DNA of 64,000 nucleotides from positions 186,001-250,000 of the forward strand of contig NZ_JAMBPP010000004.1 of NCBI RefSeq assembly GCF_023369855.1, given 5' to 3'. Below, in pieces: positions 56,393-64,000 of the stretch. How positions within the stretch are numbered: position 1 is the first letter of the stretch; the number at the start of each line of letters is the position of its first letter. The stretch comes from Actinotalea alkalitolerans (GTDB lineage: Bacteria > Actinomycetota > Actinomycetes > Actinomycetales > Cellulomonadaceae). The translations under genes were made by a program, and so were the position numbers. A model generated the notes under the pieces. That model was not told the DNA's origin and did no database searches. It saw nothing but the letters and a program-made list of their open reading frames with translations.

Positions 56393-56452
56393 GGGACCTC
56401 CTCGTCCTAGACATCCAGGCCCCGCGACCACTCGCGAAAGCGTTGCCTGAAA

Positions 56453-56496
56453 GTTACCGTAACGGCTTGCAAAGCGCGAACAACTCCGGTTAGCGT
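56453..56496 (+). promoter_or_regulatory. malE promoter with candidate LacI-family operators
   Basis: A promoter TTGCAA (56467-56472), 18-nt spacer, TAGCGT (56491-56496) lies 78 nt before malE. GTTAC-C-GTAAC (56453-56463) directly precedes the -35, and GCTT-GCA-AAGC (56465-56475) overlaps it. A repressor bound there would exclude RNA polymerase. The identity of the true operator is inferred from position only. Confidence 0.5.
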
Positions 56497-56573
56497 CACC
56501 GCATCAGGGCTGAGGTCGGCGGGGTCACCCGGCGGTCGAGGCCGAGAACCATGCGACTCATCTGGAGAACCCG

Positions 56574-57812
56574 ATGCGACGGAGCATCCCCCTGGTGGCG
56601 GTAGCCCTCGGCGCCGCACTCACCCTCACCGCTTGCGGCGGCGACACCACCGAGACCCCCGAGGCTGCGCCCGAGGAGACCTCGACCGAGGCTCCTGCCG
56701 AGGGCGGCGCTCTCACCATCTGGGTCGACGAGACACGCCAGGCGGCGGTCCAGTCCGCCGCGACGGCGTACGAGGAGGAGACCGGCGGGACCGTCGAGCT
56801 CGTCCTGAAGAACTTCGAGGACATCCGGACCGACTTCCTCGCCCAGGTTCCCACCGGTGAGGGTCCCGACATCACCGTCGGGGCGCACGACTGGCTCGGC
56901 GAGATGACCGTGAACGGCGTCGTCGCCCCCATCGAGCTCGGCGACCTCGTCGACGCCTTCGAGCCCGTGTCGGTCGAGGCCTTCACCCAGGACGGTCAGG
57001 TGTACGGCCTGCCCTACGCGGTCGAGAACATCGGCCTGATCCGCAACACGGCGCTGGCCGCTGAGGCCCCCGCCACCTGGGACGACGCCGTCGCTGCCGG
57101 CCAGGCCGCGGGGACGACCTACCCGATCCTCATCCACCTGGGTGAGGAGGGCGACCCGTACCACATGTACCCGCTGCAGACCTCCTTCGGGGCCCCGGTC
57201 TTCGTCCAGAACGAGGACGGCTCCTACGCCCCCGAGCTCGCGCTCGGCGGCCCCGAGGGCACAGCCTTCGCCGAGTGGCTCGCAGCGCAGGGCGCGGCTG
57301 GCGTCCTCGACACGGCCGTGACCTACGACGTCGCCGTCGAGGCCTTCGCCAACGGCGAGTCGCCGTTCATCATCGCCGGGCCGTGGACCCTCGACTCCTT
57401 CGGGGACCTCGATCTCGCAGTCGACCCCATCCCGAGCGCAGGCGGCCAGCCCGCCCAGCCCTTCGTGGGCGTGGCCGGCTTCTACGTGAGCGCGCAGAGC
57501 GACAACGCGCTGCTCGCCAACGACTTCCTGGTCAACTACATGTCGACCGAGGAGGCCCAGCTCGCCCTGTACGAGGCCGGCAACCGCCCGCCGGCCCTGA
57601 TCGCGGCGGCCGACACCGCGTCCGCCGACCCGATCACCGCGGGCTTCCGTGAGGTCGGCGCCGACGCCGTGCCGATGCCGTCGATCCCCGAGATGGGTTC
57701 GGTCTGGGCCTTCTGGGGAGTCACCGAGGCCGGCATCGTCTCGGGTGCCCAGGAGCCGGTCGCGGCCTGGGAGAAGATGGTCTCCGACATCCAGGGTGCG
57801 CTCGACTCCTGA
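56574..57812 (+). CDS. malE: Maltose/maltodextrin ABC transporter substrate-binding lipoprotein
   Basis: This 412-aa family-1 solute-binding protein has lipobox LTAC (Cys21) and an acidic Thr/Glu/Pro spacer. The MalE-like core follows: ALTIWVDETRQAAVQSAATAYEEETG, TGEGPDITVGAHDWLGEM, LPYAVENIGLIRN and FYVSAQSDN. A GGAG 6 nt before ATG 56574 sets the start. It heads malE-malF-malG-GH13 and is separated from malF by a large hairpin, so it may be made in excess over the membrane parts. Confidence 0.93.
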   Translation: MRRSIPLVAVALGAALTLTACGGDTTETPEAAPEETSTEAPAEGGALTIWVDETRQAAVQSAATAYEEETGGTVELVLKNFEDIRTDFLAQVPTGEGPDITVGAHDWLGEMTVNGVVAPIELGDLVDAFEPVSVEAFTQDGQVYGLPYAVENIGLIRNTALAAEAPATWDDAVAAGQAAGTTYPILIHLGEEGDPYHMYPLQTSFGAPVFVQNEDGSYAPELALGGPEGTAFAEWLAAQGAAGVLDTAVTYDVAVEAFANGESPFIIAGPWTLDSFGDLDLAVDPIPSAGGQPAQPFVGVAGFYVSAQSDNALLANDFLVNYMSTEEAQLALYEAGNRPPALIAAADTASADPITAGFREVGADAVPMPSIPEMGSVWAFWGVTEAGIVSGAQEPVAAWEKMVSDIQGALDS

Positions 57813-57853
57813 GTCGAGGCCCGAGACCCGCGCGTCGCGCGGGACTGTACGAC

Positions 57854-57899
57854 CGTGCGGCGCGCACCCGGTGGACCACCACCGGGTGCGCGCCGCACG
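57854..57899 (+). terminator. 21-bp hairpin between malE and malF
   Basis: A perfect 21-bp stem (57854-57874 with 57879-57899) has a 4-nt loop ACCA and no U-tract. It lies 42 nt after the malE stop and 148 nt before malF. It could be a leaky terminator or a 3'-end stabiliser that lets malE mRNA outlast the malFG part. Confidence 0.75.
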
Positions 57900-58046
57900 C
57901 GGACCGCAACCCTGGCCCGTGCACCCCCGGTGCGGCGACGGCGCCGCCCCGACCACCTGCAGGACGCCGCCCGGTGGGTGGGGCGTCAGGCAACGCCCCA
58001 CGACGACGCAGGACGTGGCTCGACGGCCCCCTGCACGGAGGTTTCG

Positions 58047-59660
58047 ATGAGCTCGAACCAGGCCCCGCAGCTCCGGCCCCCGCAGGCCGGTCCCGGCGGC
58101 CCCGACGTGCGGACGTCGCACGCGACCAACTTCTCCAAGGGCTTCGTGGTCAAGCTCCTGCTGCTGGGCATGGTCAACGCCCTGGGCGTCTACGGGGTCC
58201 TCGCGGCCTGGGGAGCGGAGTCCTACGGGATCCTGTGGGCCATGGTCGCGCTGCTCGTGGCGGCCAACTACGTGTACTTCAGCAAGCGCGCCCTGCCGCT
58301 CAAGTACATCCTCCCCGGTCTGGCCTTCCTGCTCGTCTACCAGGTCTTCGTGGTCTTCTACACGGGCTACATCGCGTTCACGAACTACGGTGACGGCCAC
58401 AACTCGGTCAAGGGCGACGCGATCGAGTTCCTGCTGATCTCCAACGAGCGTCGGCTCGAGGGCTCGGCCTCCTACCCGCTGACCGTGATCCGCGACGGGG
58501 AGGAGCTCGGCTTCGCGATCCTCACCCAGGGTGACGTGGTGCGGGTCGGCCGCGCCGAGCAGCCCCTCCAGGACGCGCCGGACGCCGTCGTCAGCGACGG
58601 CGTGGTCACCGAGGTCCCCGGCTACGAGATCCTGCCGCGCGGCGAGGTGCTGCAGCGCTCGGACGACGTGACCCGGCTGCGCGTGCCGCTGTCCGAGGAC
58701 CCCGAGGACGGGTCGATCCGGACGCAGGACGCCCGCGCCGGCTACGTGTACGTCTCGACCCTGGAGTACGACGAGTCCGCCGACACGATGACCGACACCG
58801 TCGCCGGCACCGTCTACCGACCCAACGAGCGCGGTCAGTTCGAGGCCGAGGACGGTTCCCGGCTGCCTGTCGGCTGGCGCGTGACGGTCGGTGCGGAGAA
58901 CTTCACCACGGCCTTCGCCGACCCCCGGTACTCGACCCCGTTCGTCAAGATCTTCGCCTGGACGGTCGCCTTCGCCGCACTGTCCGTGGTCACCACGTTC
59001 CTGCTGGGCCTGGCGTTGGCGATGGTCTTCAACGACCCCAGGCTGCGCGGCCGCAAGATCTACCGGTCGCTGCTCATCCTCCCGTACGCCTTCCCGGGCT
59101 TCCTGGCGGCACTGCTGTGGTCCGGCCTGCTAAACCGACGCTACGGCTTCATCAACGACGTGATCCTCAACGGCGCGCAGATCGGCTGGTTGACCGACCC
59201 GTGGTTGGCCAAGCTGTCGGTGCTGGGGGTCAACCTCTGGCTCGGCTTCCCCTACATGTTCCTCATCTGCACCGGGGCCCTGCAGTCCATCCCGCAGGAC
59301 GTCACCGAGGCCGCGAAGATCGACGGTGCGGGCCGCATCCGTACCTGGCGCTCGGTGGTGATGCCGCTGCTGCTCGTCTCGACCGCCCCGCTGCTGATCT
59401 CCTCCTTCGCCTTCAACTTCAACAACTTCACCTTGATCTACCTGCTCACCGGGGGAGGTCCCCGGTTCTCCGACGCCTCGGTCCCGCTGGGCCACACCGA
59501 CATCCTGATCTCGATGGTGTACTCGATCTCGGGCATCGACGGGAACGCCCCGAGGAACTACGGGCTCGCCAGCGCGCTGTCGATCGTGATCTTCGTGATC
59601 GTGGCCACGATCTCGGCCATCGCCTTCCGTCAGACCCGCAAGCTCGAGGAGATCAACTGA
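58047..59660 (+). CDS. malF: Maltodextrin ABC transporter permease MalF
   Basis: This 537-aa permease has three N-terminal helices, then a large extracytoplasmic loop (about residues 115-285), comparable with the MalF P2 loop of enterobacteria. Further helices follow, with the ATPase-contact EAA motif EAAKIDGAGRIRTWRSVVMP (about residue 420). GGAGG upstream of ATG 58047 sets the start. It pairs with MalG, 1 nt downstream. The loop probably contacts MalE. Confidence 0.94.
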   Translation: MSSNQAPQLRPPQAGPGGPDVRTSHATNFSKGFVVKLLLLGMVNALGVYGVLAAWGAESYGILWAMVALLVAANYVYFSKRALPLKYILPGLAFLLVYQVFVVFYTGYIAFTNYGDGHNSVKGDAIEFLLISNERRLEGSASYPLTVIRDGEELGFAILTQGDVVRVGRAEQPLQDAPDAVVSDGVVTEVPGYEILPRGEVLQRSDDVTRLRVPLSEDPEDGSIRTQDARAGYVYVSTLEYDESADTMTDTVAGTVYRPNERGQFEAEDGSRLPVGWRVTVGAENFTTAFADPRYSTPFVKIFAWTVAFAALSVVTTFLLGLALAMVFNDPRLRGRKIYRSLLILPYAFPGFLAALLWSGLLNRRYGFINDVILNGAQIGWLTDPWLAKLSVLGVNLWLGFPYMFLICTGALQSIPQDVTEAAKIDGAGRIRTWRSVVMPLLLVSTAPLLISSFAFNFNNFTLIYLLTGGGPRFSDASVPLGHTDILISMVYSISGIDGNAPRNYGLASALSIVIFVIVATISAIAFRQTRKLEEIN

Positions 59661-59661
59661 C

Positions 59662-60552
59662 ATGGCCGCCACCACAGACCAGCCAGTCGTCCTCCGGAAC
59701 CGGATGAGCACCCGACGGTGGTTCTCCGAGCTCGGCTGGCGGCACATCGTCGGTGTGATCGCCGTCGCCTACGCGGGTTTCCCGCTGATCTACGTGCTCT
59801 CGGCCTCGGTCAGCTCGCGCGGGACGCTGACCGGCTCCAACCGTCTCTTCAGCGAGGTCGGCACCAGCAACTTCGCGGCGCTCAACGAGACGTACTTCTG
59901 GCACTGGATGGGCAACACCCTGATCATCGCGACGGCGACCGGGATCGGCACCGTCCTGATGGGGGCGGCCGCGGCCTACGCGTTCTCCCGGTTCCGGTTC
60001 ACCGGCCGCCGCGGGGGGCTGACCGCGCTGCTGGTGATCCAGATGTTCCCGCAGATGCTCGCCTTCGTGGCGATCTTCCTCCTGCTGCTGGGACTGGGCA
60101 ACGTGGTGCCGGTCCTGGGGCTCAACAGCAAGCTCGCGCTGATCTGCGTCTACCTCGGCGGCGCGCTGGGGGTGAACACATTCCTGATGTACGGGTTCTT
60201 CAACACCGTGCCCCGCGAGCTCGACGAGGCAGCCAAGCTCGACGGCGCCTCGCACGCGCAGATCTACTGGACGATCATCCTGCGGCTAGTCACCCCGATC
60301 CTGGCGGTGGTCGGGCTGCTCTCCTTCATCAGCTCCTTCGGGGAGTTCATCATCGCCCGGATCATCCTCCAGACCGAGAGCAACTGGACCCTCGCTGTGG
60401 GGCTGTACGGCTGGGTCTCCGCGCTGCTCGAGGCCAACTGGGGCCTGTTCGCCGCGGGCGCCGTGATCTCGGCGGTCCCGGTGATCCTGCTCTTCCTCTT
60501 CCTGCAGAAGTACATCGTGGGTGGGCTCACGGCGGGCTCCGTCAAGGGATGA
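59662..60552 (+). CDS. malG: Maltodextrin ABC transporter permease MalG
   Basis: This 296-aa permease has six helices, the EAA motif ELDEAAKLDGASHAQIYWTI and the C-terminal FLQKYIVGGLTAGSVKG, which in MalG reaches into the binding-protein site or ATPase interface. It starts 1 nt after malF and overlaps the following GH13 gene by 4 nt (ATGA). No malK ATPase gene follows, so a shared ATPase encoded elsewhere (MsmK-like) is expected. Confidence 0.95.
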   Translation: MAATTDQPVVLRNRMSTRRWFSELGWRHIVGVIAVAYAGFPLIYVLSASVSSRGTLTGSNRLFSEVGTSNFAALNETYFWHWMGNTLIIATATGIGTVLMGAAAAYAFSRFRFTGRRGGLTALLVIQMFPQMLAFVAIFLLLLGLGNVVPVLGLNSKLALICVYLGGALGVNTFLMYGFFNTVPRELDEAAKLDGASHAQIYWTIILRLVTPILAVVGLLSFISSFGEFIIARIILQTESNWTLAVGLYGWVSALLEANWGLFAAGAVISAVPVILLFLFLQKYIVGGLTAGSVKG

Positions 60553-62369
60553 CCGTGCGGCACCTGCTCGACGAGCCCCACCACGACGGCAGCGCCCTGT
60601 ACGTCCCGTTCGGGACCCCGGCCCTGGGCGACGTGGTCCCGGTGCGGCTCCGTGTGCCGTCGTCGTGCACCGAGACCGGGGTGCACCTGCGCACGGTGCA
60701 CGACGGTGAGCCGGTGATGTCCACGGCACGGCTCGAGCGGGTCACCCCGCACGAGCGCTGGTACGTCGCGGACGTCGTGGTGCACAACCCGGTGACCGGC
60801 TACCGCTTCCTGCTCGACGAGCCCTCGGGGTACCGCTGGCTCAACGGCCGGGGCGTGCACGCCCGGGACGTCACCGACGCCGCCGACTTCCGGCTCATGG
60901 TGCACGAACCGGCCCCCGCGTGGAGCGCGGACGCCGTGGTGTACCAGGTGTTCCCCGACCGCTTCGCGCGCTCGGGGGCCGTTCGTGAGGTCCCCGACTG
61001 GGCCGAGCCGGCAGAGTGGTCCGACGAACCGGTCGGTGCGGGGCCGAGCACGCCGCGCCAGCTCTACGGCGGTGACCTCGCGGGGATCGAGGAGCACCTC
61101 GACCACCTCGAGCGGCTGGGCGTGGACGTGCTGTACCTCACGCCGTTCTTCCCCTCACGCTCCAACCACCGCTACGACGCCACCTCCTTCGACCACGTCG
61201 ACCCCGTGCTGGGCGGTGACGAGGCCCTCGCCTCGTTGTCCCGGGCGGTGCATGCCCGTGGCCTGCGACTGATGGGCGACCTGACCACCAACCACACCGG
61301 TGCGGGCCACGAGTGGTTCCAGCGGGCGCAGGCCGACCGCAGCAGTCAGGAGGCGACGTTCTACCTCTGGACCGACGAGCCCCCGGGCTACGTGGGCTGG
61401 CTCGGCCACGACTCGCTGCCCAAGCTGGATCACCGCGCGCCGGAGCTCGCGGCCCGCCTGGTCCAGGGACCGGACTCGGTGATCGGACGCTGGCTGCGAC
61501 CGCCCTACGCGCTGGACGGGTGGCGGATCGACGTGGCGAACATGACCGGCCGGTGGGGCGCCACCGACCTGACCCACGACGTGGCGCGGACCATCCGGTC
61601 CACCATGACCGAGGTCGCGCCGGACGCGCTGCTGGTCAGTGAGCACTTCCACGACTCGAGCGGTGACCTGCCCGGGGACGGCTGGCACGTCACGATGAAC
61701 TACTCGGCCTTCACCCGCCCCGTGTGGGCCTGGCTGGCCTCGCCGGACAACCCGCGAACAGCCCTCGGCCTGCCGACGTCCTACGCCCGTCGCCCCGGTG
61801 CGACGGTGGTGGAGACGATGCGGGACTTCGACGCGGTGCACCCCTGGCGCACCGCGTCCCGCCAGTGGAACATGCTCGGCTCGCACGACACCCCACGGCT
61901 GCGGACGCTGGTCGAGGACCCGGCGCTGGTCGAGGTCGCCGTGGGTCTGCTGATGACCTACCCCGGGACGCCGGTGATCTTCGCCGGCGACGAGGTCGGT
62001 GCGACAGGGACGAACGGTGAGCACGGGCGGGTCACGATGCCGTGGGACGAGCCCGGGCGCTGGGACGGTGCGACCTTCGAGGTCTACCGCGCGCTGATCG
62101 CCCTTCGCCGGTCCTCGGCCGCCCTGCGCGCCGGTGGTCTGCGCTGGGCCGTCGTGGCCGACGACGCCCTGGGGTTCCTGCGTGAGACGGCCGACGAGCG
62201 GGTGCTGGTCGTGGTGGCCCGGGCTGCGTGGGAGGGCGTCGACCTCCCCGCGCACCTTCTCGGGTCGGGCCGGGCGCCGCAGACCCTCTACGGGCAGACC
62301 GACCTGCACGTGGGGGAGACCCTGCGGGTGCCGGGCGAGGGTCCGGGCGTCGGCGTGTGGCGGCTGTGA
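60549..62369 (+). CDS. GH13 alpha-amylase / neopullulanase-type enzyme
   Basis: This 606-aa protein has an N-terminal beta-sandwich (CBM34-like, about residues 1-120) typical of neopullulanase, cyclomaltodextrinase and maltogenic amylase. The catalytic barrel has DAVVYQVFPDRFARSG, GDLTTNHTGAGHEWF, nucleophile GWRIDVANM (about residue 326), acid/base VSEHFHD (about 364) and GSHDTPRLRT (about 445). There is no signal peptide, so it should act in the cytoplasm on imported dextrins or cyclodextrins. The overlap with malG (ATGA) ties it to the transporter. Confidence 0.92.
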   Translation: MTVRHLLDEPHHDGSALYVPFGTPALGDVVPVRLRVPSSCTETGVHLRTVHDGEPVMSTARLERVTPHERWYVADVVVHNPVTGYRFLLDEPSGYRWLNGRGVHARDVTDAADFRLMVHEPAPAWSADAVVYQVFPDRFARSGAVREVPDWAEPAEWSDEPVGAGPSTPRQLYGGDLAGIEEHLDHLERLGVDVLYLTPFFPSRSNHRYDATSFDHVDPVLGGDEALASLSRAVHARGLRLMGDLTTNHTGAGHEWFQRAQADRSSQEATFYLWTDEPPGYVGWLGHDSLPKLDHRAPELAARLVQGPDSVIGRWLRPPYALDGWRIDVANMTGRWGATDLTHDVARTIRSTMTEVAPDALLVSEHFHDSSGDLPGDGWHVTMNYSAFTRPVWAWLASPDNPRTALGLPTSYARRPGATVVETMRDFDAVHPWRTASRQWNMLGSHDTPRLRTLVEDPALVEVAVGLLMTYPGTPVIFAGDEVGATGTNGEHGRVTMPWDEPGRWDGATFEVYRALIALRRSSAALRAGGLRWAVVADDALGFLRETADERVLVVVARAAWEGVDLPAHLLGSGRAPQTLYGQTDLHVGETLRVPGEGPGVGVWRL

Positions 62370-62411
62370 GGCGCCGGCGGGGTCCGGTCGGGGCACGTCG
62401 CACCTGGTGAC

Positions 62412-62417
62412 TAGGGT
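62412..62417 (+). promoter_or_regulatory. Leaderless-type -10 hexamer TAGGGT of dgt
   Basis: The hexamer ends 7 nt before GTG 62425, with no ribosome-binding site in between. Confidence 0.5.
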
Positions 62418-62424
62418 TGGCCCC

Positions 62425-63747
62425 GTGCCATCACCAGCGCGGCCTGGCGCCGGGCCCACCGGCGCGCCGAACCTGATCGAGCCCGTCGACGCGGGGTACA
62501 CCTCAGCCGACCGCGACCGTTGGCTCGACGAGGCCCCCAAGAGCAAGCAGCGGACCCCCTTCGAGCGTGACCGGGCGCGCATCCTGCACTCGTCCGCGCT
62601 CCGGCGCCTGGGCGCCAAGACGCAGGTGCTCGGGCCCTCGACGGACGACTTCGTGCGTACCCGACTGACCCACACCCTGGAGGTGGCGCAGGTCGGCCGC
62701 GAGCTCGGCAAGGCCCTGGGGTGTGATCCCGACGTGGTGGACGCAGCCTGCCTCGCCCACGACCTCGGGCACCCGCCCTTCGGGCACAACGGTGAACGGG
62801 CGCTGGCCGACGCCGCAGCAGCGATCGGTGGGTTCGAGGGCAACGCGCAGACGCTGCGGCTGCTCACCCGGCTGGAGCCCAAGGTCACCGACCCGGTCAC
62901 CGGTCGGGCGGTGGGTCTCAACCTCACCCGGGCGAGTCTGGACGCCTCGGTCAAGTACCCCTGGACCGCGCCCGACGCCCCCGAGCGCACCGACGGCCTG
63001 CGCACGCTCAAGTTCGGCGTGTACGACGACGACGCCGAGGTCTTCAGCTGGCTGCGACGTGGTGCCCCGCGGCGCGTCCGCTGTCTCGAGGCCCAGGTGA
63101 TGGACCTGGCCGACGACGTCTCCTACTCGGTCCACGACGTGGAGGACGCGGTCGTGGGTGGCCGGCTCGAGCTCGACGTGCTCGACGACGCCGAGGTGCG
63201 GGCACGCGTCGTGGCGGAGGTGCACGCCTGGTACGGCCGGGCGGTCGACGACGCCGAGCTCGGCGCAGCGATGGAGCGGCTGTCCGCGCTGACCTCGTGG
63301 GTGCGCGGCTACGACGGCTCGCGCCGCGCGCTCGCCGCGCTCAAGGACATGACCAGCCAGCTCATCGGGCGTTTCTGCGGCGAGGCGATCGCCGCGACCC
63401 GTGAGCGCTACGGCGACGGCACGCTGACCCGCTACGCGGCCCAGCTCGTGGTCCCCCCGCAGACGCTCGCGGAGATCCTCGTGCTCAAGGGGCTGGCCGT
63501 GACCTACGTGATGGGGCCGCGCGAGCACGAGCCGCTCTACCAGCGGCAGCGCGAGATCCTGCAGGACCTCGTCCAGGTGCTCGCCGAGCGGGCGCCGGTG
63601 TCGCTCGAGATCCCGTTCGCCGCCGACTGGGCCGACGCCGCCGACGACGGCGCGCGGCTCCGGGTCGTGGTCGACCAGGTGGCCTCGCTGACCGACGTCA
63701 GCGCCGCCGAGTGGCACGCCCGGCTGGTCCACCCGCCGCGTCGCTGA
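62425..63747 (+). CDS. dgt: dGTP triphosphohydrolase-like protein
   Basis: This 440-aa HD-domain enzyme has RLTHTLEVAQVGRELGKALG, CLAHDLGHPPFGHNGERAL (HD about residue 112) and LEAQVMDLADDVSYSVHDVEDAV, which supply the metal-binding His and Asp residues. It hydrolyses dNTPs to nucleoside and triphosphate. The start GTG 62425 is defined by a leaderless hexamer. It precedes dnaG, as in many actinobacteria, linking nucleotide pools with replication. Confidence 0.92.
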   Translation: MPSPARPGAGPTGAPNLIEPVDAGYTSADRDRWLDEAPKSKQRTPFERDRARILHSSALRRLGAKTQVLGPSTDDFVRTRLTHTLEVAQVGRELGKALGCDPDVVDAACLAHDLGHPPFGHNGERALADAAAAIGGFEGNAQTLRLLTRLEPKVTDPVTGRAVGLNLTRASLDASVKYPWTAPDAPERTDGLRTLKFGVYDDDAEVFSWLRRGAPRRVRCLEAQVMDLADDVSYSVHDVEDAVVGGRLELDVLDDAEVRARVVAEVHAWYGRAVDDAELGAAMERLSALTSWVRGYDGSRRALAALKDMTSQLIGRFCGEAIAATRERYGDGTLTRYAAQLVVPPQTLAEILVLKGLAVTYVMGPREHEPLYQRQREILQDLVQVLAERAPVSLEIPFAADWADAADDGARLRVVVDQVASLTDVSAAEWHARLVHPPRR

Positions 63748-63795
63748 CCGTCCACCACGGCAGCGACGTCGGCCTCGGGCGCAGCCGGCAGCGCC

Positions 63796-63801
63796 TAGAC
63801 T
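63796..63801 (+). promoter_or_regulatory. Leaderless-type -10 hexamer TAGACT of dnaG
   Basis: The hexamer ends 6 nt before GTG 63808. It is the same sequence and spacing as at the hydrolase gene at 33 kb. Confidence 0.5.
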
Positions 63802-63807
63802 CACGCC

Positions 63808-64000
63808 GTGGCAGGACGGATCCGACGCGAGGACGTGGGCGTCGTCCGCGAGCGTGCGCCGATCGAGGAGATCGTCGGGGAGCACGTCACCCTCAAGCCT
63901 GCCGGGGTCGGCTCGATGAAGGGTCTGTGCCCCTTCCACGACGAGCGCTCACCCTCGTTCCACGTGCGGCCCCAGGTGGGGTTGTGGCACTGCTTCGGTT
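63808..64000 (+). CDS. dnaG: DNA primase DnaG (5' part, cut by the window edge)
   Basis: The first 64 residues begin [20 protein letters not shown] and continue with the zinc-binding domain: [14 protein letters not shown] and GLWHCFG, the CHC2 ligands. DnaG makes RNA primers for replication. The frame is open to the end of the window. Confidence 0.95.
   Translation, partial: MAGRIRREDVGVVRERAPIEEIVGEHVTLKPAGVGSMKGLCPFHDERSPSFHVRPQVGLWHCFG

Noticed and set aside
61155-63011. Open frame of 618 codons on the minus strand opposite the GH13 enzyme and dgt
   Set aside because: It is antisense to two well-supported enzymes and shows no recognisable domain.

Overview
The window is a gene-dense stretch of high-GC actinobacterial chromosome. 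GTG starts are common, genes often overlap by 4 nt (ATGA/GTGA), and many start codons sit 6-8 nt after a TAnnnT hexamer, the layout of leaderless actinobacterial promoters. The housekeeping gene set and order (comEA-comEC-holA ... rpsT ... lepA-hemW ... hrcA-dnaJ-rsmE ... phoH-ybeY-CNNM-era ... leuA ... recO-uppS ... zur ... glyS ... dusB ... dgt-dnaG) is that of Micrococcales; a Cellulomonas/Oerskovia/Sanguibacter-like member of the Cellulomonadaceae group is my best guess, inferred only from content. I saw no tRNA, rRNA, CRISPR, insertion sequence or prophage.

Layout. 0-3.5 kb: envelope genes (membrane metallophosphoesterase, CopC, YceI). 3.5-6.8 kb: an ABC metal transporter with a DtxR-type repressor, probably for Mn. 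7-8.1 kb: a fatty-acid desaturase. 8.2-16.7 kb: leuS, degV, comEA, comEC, holA. 16.7-18.7 kb: a small secreted peptide gene followed by an XRE-TPR regulator. 18.9-25 kb: rpsT, dodecin, lepA, hemW, two DUF4870 proteins, DUF3097. 25.1-33 kb: a CIRCE-controlled hrcA-dnaJ-rsmE block, a Gmad2 lipoprotein, HIT, and the translationally coupled phoH-ybeY-CNNM-era operon. 33-38 kb: a membrane-tethered hydrolase, a protein with three Cys-rich repeats, and leuA behind a leucine-codon leader peptide. 38-41 kb: rsgA, recO-uppS, a VOC protein. 41-45 kb: znuA-znuC-znuB-zur-VTT operon with tandem Zur boxes. 45-50 kb: glyS, two convergent YibE/F paralogues with overlapping 3' ends, dusB. 50-53.5 kb: tandem PQQ-like propeller proteins. 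53.5-62.4 kb: a maltodextrin utilisation locus (GH13 glucosidase, LacI repressor, malE-malF-malG, second GH13 enzyme). 62.4 kb to the end: dgt and the start of dnaG.

How genes work together. Two metal-import systems can be told apart by the third metal ligand of their binding proteins (Glu for the Mn-type, His for the Zn-type), and each carries its own repressor gene. The maltodextrin locus imports oligosaccharides and holds two cytoplasmic GH13 enzymes, but it lacks a local ATPase gene. leuA shows the signature of ribosome-mediated attenuation.

The least described element is the pair at 17.1-18.7 kb: a 43-aa exported peptide ending in GCCRN beside an HTH-TPR protein, with inverted repeats at both promoters. 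It looks like a peptide-signalling cassette of the RRNPP general type, which is unusual for an actinobacterium.
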